A stretch of 64,000 nucleotides of DNA from Dendrophyllia cribrosa (lineage: Eukaryota; Cnidaria; Anthozoa; Scleractinia; Dendrophylliidae): contig JAJLRJ010000013.1 of the NCBI GenBank assembly GCA_024195265.1, positions 12,527,822 to 12,591,821 on the forward strand, read 5' to 3'. The first letter of the stretch is position 1; the number at the start of each line of letters is the position of its first letter. Both the position numbers and the translations under genes were made by a program. The notes under the pieces are model-generated. The model saw nothing but the letters and a program-made list of their open reading frames with translations. It was not told the DNA's origin and searched no databases. Positions 22,893 to 33,200 of the stretch are shown here, piece by piece.

Positions 22893-23170
22893 TAACCGTT
22901 ACAAGCGAAATTATAAGGATTTGTATGAGAAAAACGGTCCCTTATTCTAGGAGCTAAAAAATACAAACAAGATTTCAATAAAAATTGCCTACGTTACTTC
23001 GCTTGTGTGTTTCCTTGTCTCCTGTGTGGTTTTTGGGGCGATTTAGAGCATTTCCAGTGAGTTTTAGTTCCATTGCTTTCTCTCTATATAGGATATATAA
23101 AGAGAAAGCAATGGAACTAAAACTCACTGGAAATGCTCTAAATCGCCCCAAAAACCACACAGGAGATTGA
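22893..23170. mobile_element. Palindromic fold-back element, copy 1
   Basis: CTCCTGTGTGGTTTTTGGGG..GAAAGCAATGG and exact complement form about 75-bp arms around TATATAGGATATATA. The leader CGAAATTATAAGGATTTGTA is shared with the 28068-28410 copy, so both belong to one family. Confidence 0.82.
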
Positions 23171-23198
23171 AATTTTGAGATTTTGAAATTGTAAAGGA

Positions 23199-23405
23199 TA
23201 CCATAAAATCCTGGTTATTAGCCCCTGGCTCATAACCACCCCCCGCCCCCTTGGTTATAGGCTCATCAGTTTGGTAACAAAACATTCTGGTTGTATCCCT
23301 CCAATAGAAAAGCACACCACAGTTCACCCCTTTTTTTCCTTGCCAGCCAAAATAAGCCTTATGGAGTTGTTTAAGCCCAGGGCTTATAACCAGGATTTCA
23401 CGGTA
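23199..23405. mobile_element. MITE, ~35-bp inverted termini
   Basis: TACCATAAAATCCTGGTTAT at left against complement of ATAACCAGGATTTCACGGTA at right. Flanking TA duplication is possible. Confidence 0.75.
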
Positions 23406-23518
23406 CTTAGTAAAACAGACAAGGAGTCACTCAGGGCTTTTTACATGTATCCCTACCCCTTCTTTACGCACAGGCTTTGCACTTCCAATATTATTAAACC
23501 GTGAAAACTTGAAAACTT

Positions 23519-23770
23519 TGAGCTGGAGCCTTGGCTGCCACACCCCCCGGGGATGAAATTGTAGGAGCTGGAGCCTTGGCTGCTATGCCCCTGCCCCCTT
23601 CCCCCTGGATGAATTTGTAGGAGCTGGAGCATTGGCTGCCACAACCCCCGGGGATGAATTTGTAGGAGCTGGAGCATTGGCTGCTACACCCTCCGGGGAT
23701 GAATTTGCGGTAGCTGGAGCCTTGGCTGCTTTGCCCCCCAGAGATGAATTTGATGGAGGTGGAGCATACA
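23519..23770. repeat. 45-bp tandem repeat, five units
   Basis: Units of GGATGAATTTGTAGGAGCTG plus GAGCATTGGCTGCCACAMCC, all multiples of three, so open on the minus strand and continuous with the integrase tail. Confidence 0.85.
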
Positions 23771-24341
23771 TCTTTAGATCTTTGACATTCACTTTCCGTG
23801 TAACAATTTCTCCATTTCGTTTACGTAATCTACATGTCCCGTTTTGAACGAAAACTTCTTCAACGGTGTATGGGCCCAGTCACTGATCTTCCAATTTGTG
23901 CCCGTTTGGTTTTCTGCAACATGTTGCGACGCAAAACAGCATCTCCTTTTTTGAAACTGCAGTTCAATCCCCCTTTCCTTTTTACATACTGTCTTTGCTG
24001 CTTCTCCTGGGCAACTTTAATATTTTCTTCCACTTTGGAAAAAAGAACACCTCTTGTCTTGGCCATCTTACCTACATGTCCCTGTAGCACATCCGCCAAG
24101 GATAATTCGTTCTCCAGCTTAGCTTGTTAATGTCCTCTTCATCTTCATAAGGCTGCACAAACTTTTCCACCTCGAAGGGTAATCGTGGCTGACACCCGAA
24201 CATTAAATAGAAAGGGCTGAACTTGGTTGTGCTGGAAATGTTTGTATTAATAGCAAACAAGGCACCGTCGATGAAATCATCCCAGTCATTCTCGTTTTCG
24301 TCCATGACTTTCCTGAGAATGCTAAACAAAAGTATTACCAT
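23519..24341 (-). pseudogene. Ty3/gypsy-type integrase remnant with repeat tail
   Basis: Minus strand reads WDDFIDGALFAINTNISSTT, KFSPFYLMFGCQPRLPFEVE (end of integrase core), then a frame change, QEKQQRQYVKRKGG, FKKGDAVLRRN, GHKLEDQ, a TGA where Trp is usual, LGPYTVEEVF, TCRLRKRNGEIVTRKVNVKD. Catalytic core, polymerase and LTRs are absent. The tail runs into a 45-bp tandem repeat in frame (NSSPGVVAANAPAPT units, 23519-23770). Frame changes and the stop make it a pseudogene. Confidence 0.72.
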
Positions 24342-24789
24342 TTAATATGGTAACTGTTGGGTAGTCCAGCACTTGTTCAAATGATGTCTGTGATTCGCTA
24401 AGAAAAAATAGATTTGTCCCACTGAGATAGGGACAGGGGCATTGTTCAAGTGATATATCAGTTGTATCGTTTGCCAATCACAGACATCGTGTGGACAGCT
24501 ACGGTGTCGTCCTAACTGTTTGATATTCACTGTAGATACTCGGGAGGTTTTAGAAGCTCTCACGTGTACCTTAGTACACATATAGCATGGCCGACGTTTT
24601 TTTGTCGCCCGAGTGTAATGGGAGTTGCATAACAACACTGAATAACTGGTTCATCTGGAAGTATAAGAAACGTACATAAATATTAGTTGTAGCCTCTACA
24701 ATTCGGGTGATAACCTCTATGTAGCTTGCATGGCAGGTGCTAGAAAGCTCCGAGGAGTGGGGGGAGGCTTTGGGTGCGCGTGGAGATAG
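24342..24789. other. Unassigned sequence between integrase remnant and fold-back element
   Basis: No supported gene. Phrases TGTCTGTGATTCGCTAAGAA and TTGCCAATCACAGACATCGT form a loose inverted pair near 24386-24490. Confidence 0.3.
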
Positions 24790-25976
24790 GGGTGTACGGA
24801 AAACTCAGACCCGGAAAACTCAGACCTCAGACCTCAGACCTCAGACCCGGCGGAAAACTCAGACCCGGCGGAAAACTCAGACCCAGCGGAAAACTCAGAC
24901 CCCTCGAAATTTTAAAACTTAGACCCGGCGGAAAACTCAGACCCCTCGAAATTACAAAAGAAATAAACTTCACTCATGATCAATTTTAGTCACCTCGCGT
25001 AAAATGTTTTATTGTCACGCAATCACCCCAGGAGATCGCTTAGAATACAGTGAGATGTTTATCTTGCCCGGTTCATCGCTGTCGATCAAACAGGGAAAAA
25101 CTATAATCACGGTTTAAAATAGCAGTCGACACTTCGATCACTTTCACTGAAAAAAATGAAAAAAAAAAAGAGTCGCGAAAATGTTAGTCAGTTTTGTATA
25201 CATTCATAGTTATTTATAGTGCTAGACAGAACGGATTTCCCGTGTTTGCGAGTGTAGAAGCGCTCAGAGTTGCATATTTTACGCTTGAGCAAACACCTGA
25301 TAGGAGCGCCGCATTCAGGAATCGCAACAAAACACGTTAATTTAGATGAAGATTCTGAGGCGGATATTATTTTAGCAGTTCAAAGCATGCGATGTGTCCA
25401 ACAATCAGTTTTTTAATATTATTTCAAGGTTTCTAGGAAGAAAGTAAAATTTTATTCCAGGGAGAATTTGGTCACGTGCTAGGCAACGATGGCAGTACTT
25501 ACAAGTATGCGACACATGTACATGTAATTCGAGTTATCTAAATCAAGAAAAAAAAATTCCGTTTCGATGCTTATCGGAGTTTAGTAATGTCCTCAAGAAA
25601 AAGGAAAAATGCTAAATATCTCTTGTCGGCTGCTATTTTAAACCGTGTTTATAATTTTCCCCTGTTTGATCGACAGCGATGAACCGGGCAAGATAAACAT
25701 CTCGCTGTATTCTAAGCGATCTCCTGGGGTGATTGCGTGACAACAAAACATTTTACGCGAGGTGACTAAAATTGATCATGAGTGAAGTTTATTTCTTTTG
25801 TAATTTCGAGGGGTCTGAGTTTTCCGCCGGGTCTAAGTTTTGAAATTTCGAGGGGTCTGAGTTTTCCGCTGGGTCTGAGTTTTCCGCTGGGTCTGAGTTT
25901 TCCGCCGGGTCTGAGTTTTCCGCCGGGTCTGAGGTCTGAGGTCTGAGTTTTTCGGGTCTGAGTTTTCCGCACACCC
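24790..25976. mobile_element. Fold-back transposon A, 10-bp target duplication
   Basis: Arms of about 345 bp (24790-25140 and 25620-25976) are inverted repeats. Outer parts are 18-bp subterminal repeats GGAAAACTCAGACCCGGC; inner parts are unique (CTTGCCCGGTTCATCGCTGT). Termini GGGTGTACGG and CCGCACACCC are flanked by exact GTGGAGATAG at 24780-24789 and 25977-25986. A 9-11-bp duplication plus long arms fits Mutator/fold-back elements. The 480-bp centre has no transposase. Confidence 0.85.
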
Positions 25977-25986
25977 GTGGAGATAG

Positions 25987-26778
25987 TGCAGAGATGGCGC
26001 GGAGCGCGAAGGTAGGAGGGAAGTTACGGCTCATCCTCGGTGAAAGAACCTGTGAAACTCATGAGTGACGTAAAACAAAGAAAACAAAAGGCATAAAACA
26101 ATAGAGTCAACTGGGAATGCAATACTACAAAGGTAAGAAACAAAGGAAAAAGTCACAGGTTCTTACACCGAGGTAAACCCCGTTACTTTGCGCTCCGCGC
26201 TCTTTTCACGCGCTTCGCACCGCGCTAATAGATTCCCCCTACCTCTCCCCTTTCTGTCCTTTCTCAGTCATCGGTCTGTCGGTCAGATATCACTGGCCGC
26301 CATCTTTGTTGAGGGGAAACACATATCACTGTGACACCACCGCCATGCTCAATTCGTTCAGAGTTACATTTCACCTTTCTCGTACATGAAGTAGTTTTTA
26401 GCTGACGGTATAATTCGATGCTCCTTATACAACGACTTGTTTACGAACGTTCTTTTTTTTTTCTTTTTTTTTTCACAAACTTGTTTAACCGCATATATAT
26501 ATGGGCTTTTGTTCGGCGCATACATCGGCGTACGGGAAAAATTTTTGCCGGAGGCGCTGAACTTTATTTGCGCGAATGAAACTCGTGACGCCATATTTAT
26601 TTGCCATGATGATGATGATCCTCGCACTCGCTGACATTTTACTTTTCTACCGCTGTGAACGATCCGTGAATGATCTTCTACATCTCGCATTTTTCGCACT
26701 TCACACGGTACCGATAAGATCTTTTACGAGACTTCAACGAAGACATACTATTTCAATCGACCACGACCATATACCAAC
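25987..26778. other. Intergenic with repeat fragments
   Basis: 26474-26525 matches the end of the 21690 repeat (CAAACTTGTTTAACCGCATA). 26190-26235 has GCGCTCCGCGCTC / GCGCTTCGCACCGCGC hairpin-like motifs. No gene. Confidence 0.35.
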
Positions 26779-27810
26779 GGCTATGTCTAAAATAGAGAAC
26801 TGGGAATCGGAGAACTGGGAATCAGAGAACGGGGAACGGGGAACGGGGAACGGGGAACGGGGAACGGGGAACGGGGAACGGGGAACGGGGAACGGGGAAC
26901 GGGGAACGGGAAACGGGGAAACGGGGAACGGGGAACGGGGAACGGGGAACGGGGAACGGGGAACGGGGAACGGGGAACGGGGAGCGGGGAACGGGGAACG
27001 GGGAACGGGGAACGGGGAACGGGGAACGGGGAATCTCTAAAACGGAGAATTTCTAAATTACATTACTTAACGATACTCTAACAACTGCTTTTAAGATTCC
27101 CTATTTTAGAGATTCCCTATTTTAGAGATTCCCCATTTTAGAGATTCCCTATTTTAGAGATTCCCCATTTTAGAGATTCCCTGTTTTAGAGATTCCCCAT
27201 TTTAGAAATTCTCCGTTTTAGAAATTCTCCGTTTTAGAAATTCCCCGTTCCCCGTTCCCCGTTCCCCGCTCCCCGAGTATGATTTTTTTTTCAGCATCAC
27301 TATTTGCAAGAATTTTTTTTACCAAAATGTTTGAATTTTTTCACGTGCTTTCTTGTGCACGATTTTTTTTTGGGTAATTGCCCAACACCCCACCCCCCCC
27401 CCCCCCCTCCCCCACAAAAATTAAATGGTCCGTCCCTTAGCGTTTGGTTCATAAGTTTGGCAATGTGTAAATATCCGGCCTCGATTGCGAAACCGTCACA
27501 CAAGTAAAAAATAGTCGCCCAACAGGCGCATGTGATTACCGTCTATGATGTCAGTATAAGGTAAAAAATACGAAATGTCAGGAGCCCTGGAAATGTAGAA
27601 TTGTCCTATAAATGCGGTTCTGTGGATAAGAATCGAAGCAAATGTTTAAAATAATGATGAATCTTGGTGATTAACCTCCGAAGAGTCAAGATTTTAGTCA
27701 GTTTTCCTCATACCAGGCTTTTATGTAATTACCGATCTAAAAGCTAAAAAATACTCAGGCAACCTTTCATCTGAGCAGTTAGAAACAAAAAGGCAAACTT
27801 GAGATATTAA

Positions 27811-27922
27811 ACCGATACTCGGTCGATATATCGACCGAGTGTCGGCCAATATGTCGACCGAGCATCGGCCGATATGTCGACCAATACTCGGCCGATAGTG
27901 ACGGTCGACAGTCGGTCGACGG
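27811..27922. repeat. Array of short palindromes
   Basis: Tandem variants of TCGGTCGATATATCGACCGA / TCGGCCGATATGTCGACC, each self-complementary. Confidence 0.75.
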
Positions 27923-28067
27923 GTGCCTTAATTACACATGATCCAAAATGAAATGGTCCGTCCCTTACTTACATTCTATTTCTACTTAAGTTAGGAAAAC
28001 CAACACGATAGTGACTGCTGCGCAGGCGTAGTAGTCACAAAAACTCCAAAAAAACTTCGAATTTGAG

Positions 28068-28410
28068 CGTAAAATTACGAACGATATTTCAATAAAAATG
28101 GCCGACCTGAACTTCTTTGTGTGTTTACTGGTGTATTGAGTGGTTTTTAGGTCGATTCAAAGCGATTCCAGCGAGTTTTAGTTCCACTCATTTCTTCCTC
28201 CCTAAAAGGGTCTAAAAAAGTCTAAAAGTCTCTCTTTTAACAGGGAGGAAGAAATGAGTGGAACTAAAACTCGCTGGAATTGCTTTGAATCGACCCAAAA
28301 ACCACTCAATACACCAATGAAATATCGTTCGTAATTTTACGCTCAAATTGGAAGCGAATTTTCCCCATACAAATCCTTATAATTTCGCTATTACGCAACA
28401 GTTACCACGA
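28068..28410. mobile_element. Palindromic fold-back element, copy 2
   Basis: GAGCGTAAAATTACGAACGA and complement near both ends; inner arms GTTTTAGTTCCACTCATTTC / GAAATGAGTGGAACTAAAAC. It shares GTTTTAGTTCCA and TATAAGGATTTGTATG with the copy at 22893-23170. Confidence 0.8.
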
Positions 28411-29285
28411 CCATAGTTGGTCTACTAACTATGCCACGACGTGCAAACATCACTTGAGCTTGGGGTACCTGTGTTTTTAAAATCACTACCGCTACAGTGG
28501 CTTATTGTTTTACACTCCGCGTGGCTCCGGTTAATTCTTTCTGATGACAATGGACCTCTGATTTCGTAGGTCAGTCATCGTTTTCGTACCTTATCAATTC
28601 TCAACTTGAAGATATCGCGGGAGACGACGAAGCACCGCCTTTCTAATCTTATACAGCCAACTTAAAGTCAAGATTGGGAGGAATAACCTGAATAACCTTC
28701 TCGCAGTTCTCGTCCTACACGTTTTGGAACAACCGCGGGCATGACGCCGGCACAAAAAAAAGCAAAGCGGTCACGTTCGCGAGCTTGCGCGATCCTGCAG
28801 ATATATCGAGCTTTTCTCTCCGGGTGTTCAAAAATGTAACGAGAACTTACCAGAAAGCAGAGTGAGTTTTTTTGGAGTTTTTTTTACTTGTGTGACGGTT
28901 TCGAAGTCCAGACCGGATATTTACACATTGTCAAACTTATGAACCAGACAGGAAGTGTCGTAGCATGATTTGTCACAAAACACGGTAAATGAATTAACGC
29001 ATCACCTGACTTCTAGTTTGTAGCCATCTTGAATTTCAGTCAGAGTTTTCTGAGCGAAATTTTTTATCGTGAGCGGACAGCTTTACTTAGAGTTTAGAGA
29101 TTCCCTATTTTAGAGATTCCCCATCTTAGAGATTCCCCATTTTAGAGATTCCCTATTTTAGAGATTCCCTATTTTAGAGATTCCCCATTTTAGAGATTCC
29201 CTATTTAAGAGATTCCCCTTTCCCCGTTCCCCGTTCCCCGTTCCCCGTTCCCCGTTCCCTATTTTAGACATAGCCATATACCAAC

Positions 29286-29835
29286 CACGCATACAAGATG
29301 GTCGCCAAATACTTAGGGCGCATTTTCTGGGGACATATTCAGTCTGGTCATTCTGAAATCAGAATACGCTAACAAATCTATGTTGTTTACATTCTCACAC
29401 ACGAAAATTTTTGCAGGTACACATAGTCAAAGTAGCGACTTCTTTCCATATTTTACGAGAGGAATAGGAATAGGTGCAATAGTTTGAGGTTCTCTGTTTT
29501 TGGAATGGGCAAAATACGTAGAAAAGAAACGCGCCCTTAGTTTCAATCCCTGCGCGGTCTGATCTAAATTATCATTCCCAACCGGCTTGGCCTGCTCCCA
29601 CGCGGTCGATGGAGTAAAGAGCTCGGTAAGAAAGTTAAGTGAGTAATGTGAGTTACGAAATAAAAACAAATTAATTAATAAGAGATTGAATCACAAAATA
29701 ATGCAGTAATTTTACTGTGTCTGTGGTGCCCGAATAGTCGAGCAGTTTTGCCCGAATTATACTATATTTTTTACGACTGGGGGGGGGGAAGCCCCCCCCC
29801 CCCCCCCAGCCCCTCCCCCTCGTACGCCTATGGCC
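29286..29835. other. Intergenic, no gene seen
   Basis: Includes a G-run followed by a C-run at 29780-29807, able to form a hairpin. Confidence 0.4.
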
Positions 29836-30010
29836 GCGCATATATACGCGTGTTTGTTAAGCGTACGTTTGCGTTTAACGAACGCACGAGTAGAAAATCA
29901 TTATAGCCCTGGGATAAAAACCCATACAATATGAAAAATCGCAAGTATACGTAACAAAAAACTTCACGCATATCGTGTCGTAATTTTGAAACAAATGGCC
30001 GACCATACTT
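29836..30010 (-). repeat. Interspersed repeat, copy b, just upstream of SLC30A7
   Basis: Reverse copy of 21690-21928 (GGTCGGCCATTTGTTTCAAA, CTTGCGATTTTTCATATTGT), roughly 85 percent alike by eye. It ends about 145 bases before the ZnT7 ATG. Confidence 0.65.
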
Positions 30011-30156
30011 TGAAACGTAACACAACGTGCGTCACGCAACTGTCCCGTGAAGCAATGCGGGAGTACAGGAAGTGACATGCAGTGAATGCCACGTAAGATT
30101 GGAAGGCCGGCTGTCGCTGTACTGTGTGAGTGTTGTCGCTTGGAAATAATGTCGGC
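30011..30156 (+). promoter_or_regulatory. SLC30A7 5' UTR/promoter by position
   Basis: Only 146 bases separate the ATG from a repeat copy. The segment contains ACGTGCGTCACGCAAC and GGAAGTGACATG, the latter with a GGAAGTGA ETS-like core. No TATA box. Function is inferred from position. Confidence 0.3.
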
Positions 30157-30245
30157 ATGCTTCCATTAACAAGTAAAGACAGTTTCAAAAGCGATGATTT
30201 CAAACCAGGATTGAAGCTCAGATCACGATTATTTGAATGGTTACG
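30157..30245 (+). CDS. SLC30A7: SLC30A7 exon 1 with start codon
   Basis: ATG in GTCGGCATGC opens MLPLTSKDSFKSDDFKPGLK; the MLPL start and Lys/Asp-rich cytosolic tail match ZnT7. Ends CG at GTAAAT. Confidence 0.92.
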
Positions 30246-33200
30246 GTAAATCGCCCAAAATGAGCTTTATTGTCAAGACATTGAAGACCATGTGGTCGAT
30301 TCATATTCACTCACGTTTATAAATCTGATCTTTTTTTCCAGGGAAATATTTTCGACTCAGAGTTCAAGGAACTTATTCTTTTTCCTTCTCTTGAATTTGT
30401 CGTTTGCGTTTGTGGAATTGGCGTATGGAATATGGACAAACAGGTAAACTGATTGAAATCATATAAGTACATGAGCGTAATTATTTTCGTGTGGTAAATC
30501 CCAATGTACAGCCAACATGAAAATATGGGAGCTCGAGGTAATTTACATGTTTTCTTTCAGTCTTGGCTTGATATCAGATTCATTTCACATGTTCTTTGAT
30601 TGCACGGCGCTCCTAGCAGGCCTAATAGCATCAGTTATCTCAAGATGGGGCAAAAATGAACGATTTTCGTATGGGTAAGTGTATTATTTTAGTGTTATCA
30701 CTGGCATTATTTTCATTGGTCAGCTGTGTGTGTATGTTCTTCTTGCGACAAATAACTTTTGTGATTAATATTGACACAGACGCATGGGGAGTTCTTATTC
30801 TAATTTTCCATTCATACAAAGAAGGTCACCTTACACTGTATATAGCTTACAAGGTGTCTAAAGGTTTTCACATCAGTAAGGATAAATACAGAGCGCTTAG
30901 ATGTGTTCCGAGGTCACTCACACCTAACTCCCTCCTCCCCACCTGATGTCCTTTGTTTGAGGGCTTGTTGTAGACGTCATCTACTTCTACTTTATTAACT
31001 GATAAAGTGGTAGTGCCACATCACATCACATCGCATCTGACCATTGAATATTTCTGCCAATCAGAGTACATTCAATCCCTGGGGAGAGATGGGAATAAAC
31101 AACAACAACAATTATTTTATTTCACACATTCCAATTACAACTTACAGTAGATACAATTTCGGTTAATTAAAGAACCACCTGAGAAACAGGCTGAGCTGGG
31201 AGTACGAGTCAGCCGTGCGGCCTTAACTCTGACTTCTGGTTTATTTAAGGTGCGCGCAATATTAAATGGTGTGTTATACAAGAACTAAACCGTCAACCGT
31301 TTAAAATTGACATTTCACTGAAGAAGGGCTAAGCCCGATATGGCTGAAACATTTCTATTTTTTGGCACTTTCAACGTTAACATTTTCCATTATCTACTGA
31401 GCTGGGAATAGTCTGTCACTGGTGTCATTATATTGTCCAGCCAAAATTTTGAAATATCTAATAACACTCAACTTCTGCTCTATTGAACAACATTGGGACC
31501 ACAATCCGGTGTCCCTAATAAAGAAAAGTCTGCAGTAGTGATTACATGTAACTCCTGTCAGGCAATAGTTGTCTCCAAGTTGATGAGCAACACTTTCAAC
31601 AAAAAATTATTAATTTCAAGTCTGGTAGAGGCCTTGGTAGAATAAGCTGTATAAATTTTAGAATTTTGATGATGTCAGGTAAAAATGAAGAATTATAGAC
31701 CAAAACTCTCTGTAGCTTATACCTGCTGAGACTGAACTGTTTGACAACCATACCCTGCACAGCACATACCCATATAGCTTATATAAGATTCATACATACA
31801 TTCATACATACATAAGTTTTATTTCCTCTTGAATTGCAGAGTAGCTTACAGAAGCTAATATCTTCGAGAACATAAAAGTAACAAAAAAAATACTATATAG
31901 TATTTACAAATAAATTTGTACCATTAGAAATTCATTCAGCTAAGCGAAAAAGCGACCACACAAAGTTACAACCCTGGATTTTCCTTCTAAAGTCTGTAAA
32001 TACACTAGTGCGGATAGAATCAGGCAGCACATTCCACAATTTAGCTGAGATACATTGTATATAGTATTATTTCATTTTGTACCTTTGATTTTCAGGTATG
32101 GGAGAGCTGAAGTGATGGCTGGATTTGTAAATGGATTGTTTTTGGTGTTTGTAGCTTTCTTTATTTTGTCCGAAGCAGTGGAGGTACATAAAGATAATAT
32201 ATATGTTTTGCATTTTTATTATATTTTAGCCTGCAGCCAGCATATTTTGGGGGTAATTGTGGGCTTAGTTCTTTGGGTAATGTCTGGACGCCATCTTAAA
32301 ATATGAAATTAGAGGAAGTTTGGGGAGAGTATAAAATGCTACTGTCCCTCTCCCCGCTCCCTTTGACTTGTCCCAACTCACTATGTTTTACAAATGTAGG
32401 AATCCAAGATGGCGGACAAGGTTAGAACGAAATCAAAAAACATTTGCACGCCATAAAATGCCTGCACTGCAAGCTAATAATTATTAATATAATATAATTA
32501 TTATATTATTATTATTATTGATATAATATTATTATTATTATATTTGTACTCATATCATACACACATCTTTCTCCTTTCATTACTGAGCTTAATGCTTCAT
32601 CGACTCACATGACGCTTTTGACATTGTTGATCCCAGCAGTACACAGAACGCATGTCATATATCAACCTAGTATATGGCCTAGCTGGCCACAAGTCTCTCG
32701 TAGCTCAGTGGTTAGAGCATCTGACCGGTGTGCGGAGGGTCATAGGTTTGATATCCTCGGGAACTCATCATAGCATGATGAACAATTTATCTTTCTCATT
32801 TTATTACCAAGCTTAACATTTACATTTACCATCTTTCTTTATGGATTAAAAATAATCATCTATCGGTAATTGTGATCTCTTGGCAAAAAAGATACTAATG
32901 GCTATCCGTACTGGCCGTTCAAGCCGTTCACTTGCTGTTCATCAGCCGTTCACTAACAGTAGCGAAGCCGTTCGAACGGCTGCTACTAGCCGTTCCAAAA
33001 AATCTTCAGTCATTCGAACGGCTAGGGTTATCCGTTCAAAAAAAATCTTCAGCCGTTCAAACAGCTAGGGTTTTCAGTTCGAAAAAATATTCAGCCATTC
33101 GAACAGCTGCTACTACTCGTTCAAAAAAAACTTCACTAGTTCGAACGGCCTCAGGGTTATCTGTTCGGAAAAAATATTCAGCCATTCAAACGGCTAATGT

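Larger units (their letters stand above)
27445..28946. mobile_element. Nested element with ~65-bp inverted termini
   Basis: TGGTTCATAAGTTTGGCAAT..GAAACCGTCACACAAGTAAA at left is matched in reverse at 28880-28946 with few changes. It lies inside fold-back B and contains the palindrome at 28068-28410 and the short palindromic array at 27811-27922. Target duplication not seen. Confidence 0.7.
26779..29275. mobile_element. Fold-back transposon B with satellite-like ends, 10-bp target duplication
   Basis: Ends GGCTATGTCTAAAATAG and CTATTTTAGACATAGCC are perfect inverted repeats, flanked by exact ATATACCAAC at 26769-26778 and 29276-29285. Directly inside lie arrays of GGGGAAC (26828-27032; about 29 units) and of TTTTAGAGATTCCCYA (27085-27240 and 29093-29215), closed by CCCCGTT arrays. 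The interior includes a second inverted-repeat element and a palindrome. No transposase frame. Confidence 0.85.

Noticed and set aside
24737..26034. GKLRPGGKLRP-type frames
   Set aside because: Open only because the 18-bp subterminal repeats lack stops.
26828..27032. Telomeric repeat
   Set aside because: Cnidarian telomeres are TTAGGG; GGGGAAC is internal to a transposon with a target duplication.
26576..27040. 154-codon frame with NGERGTG repeats
   Set aside because: Translation of the GGGGAAC array at the end of fold-back B; the first part has no homology.
32695..32770. Functional tRNA gene
   Set aside because: A and B boxes are present but the acceptor stem does not pair and the B box is altered; a SINE is more likely.
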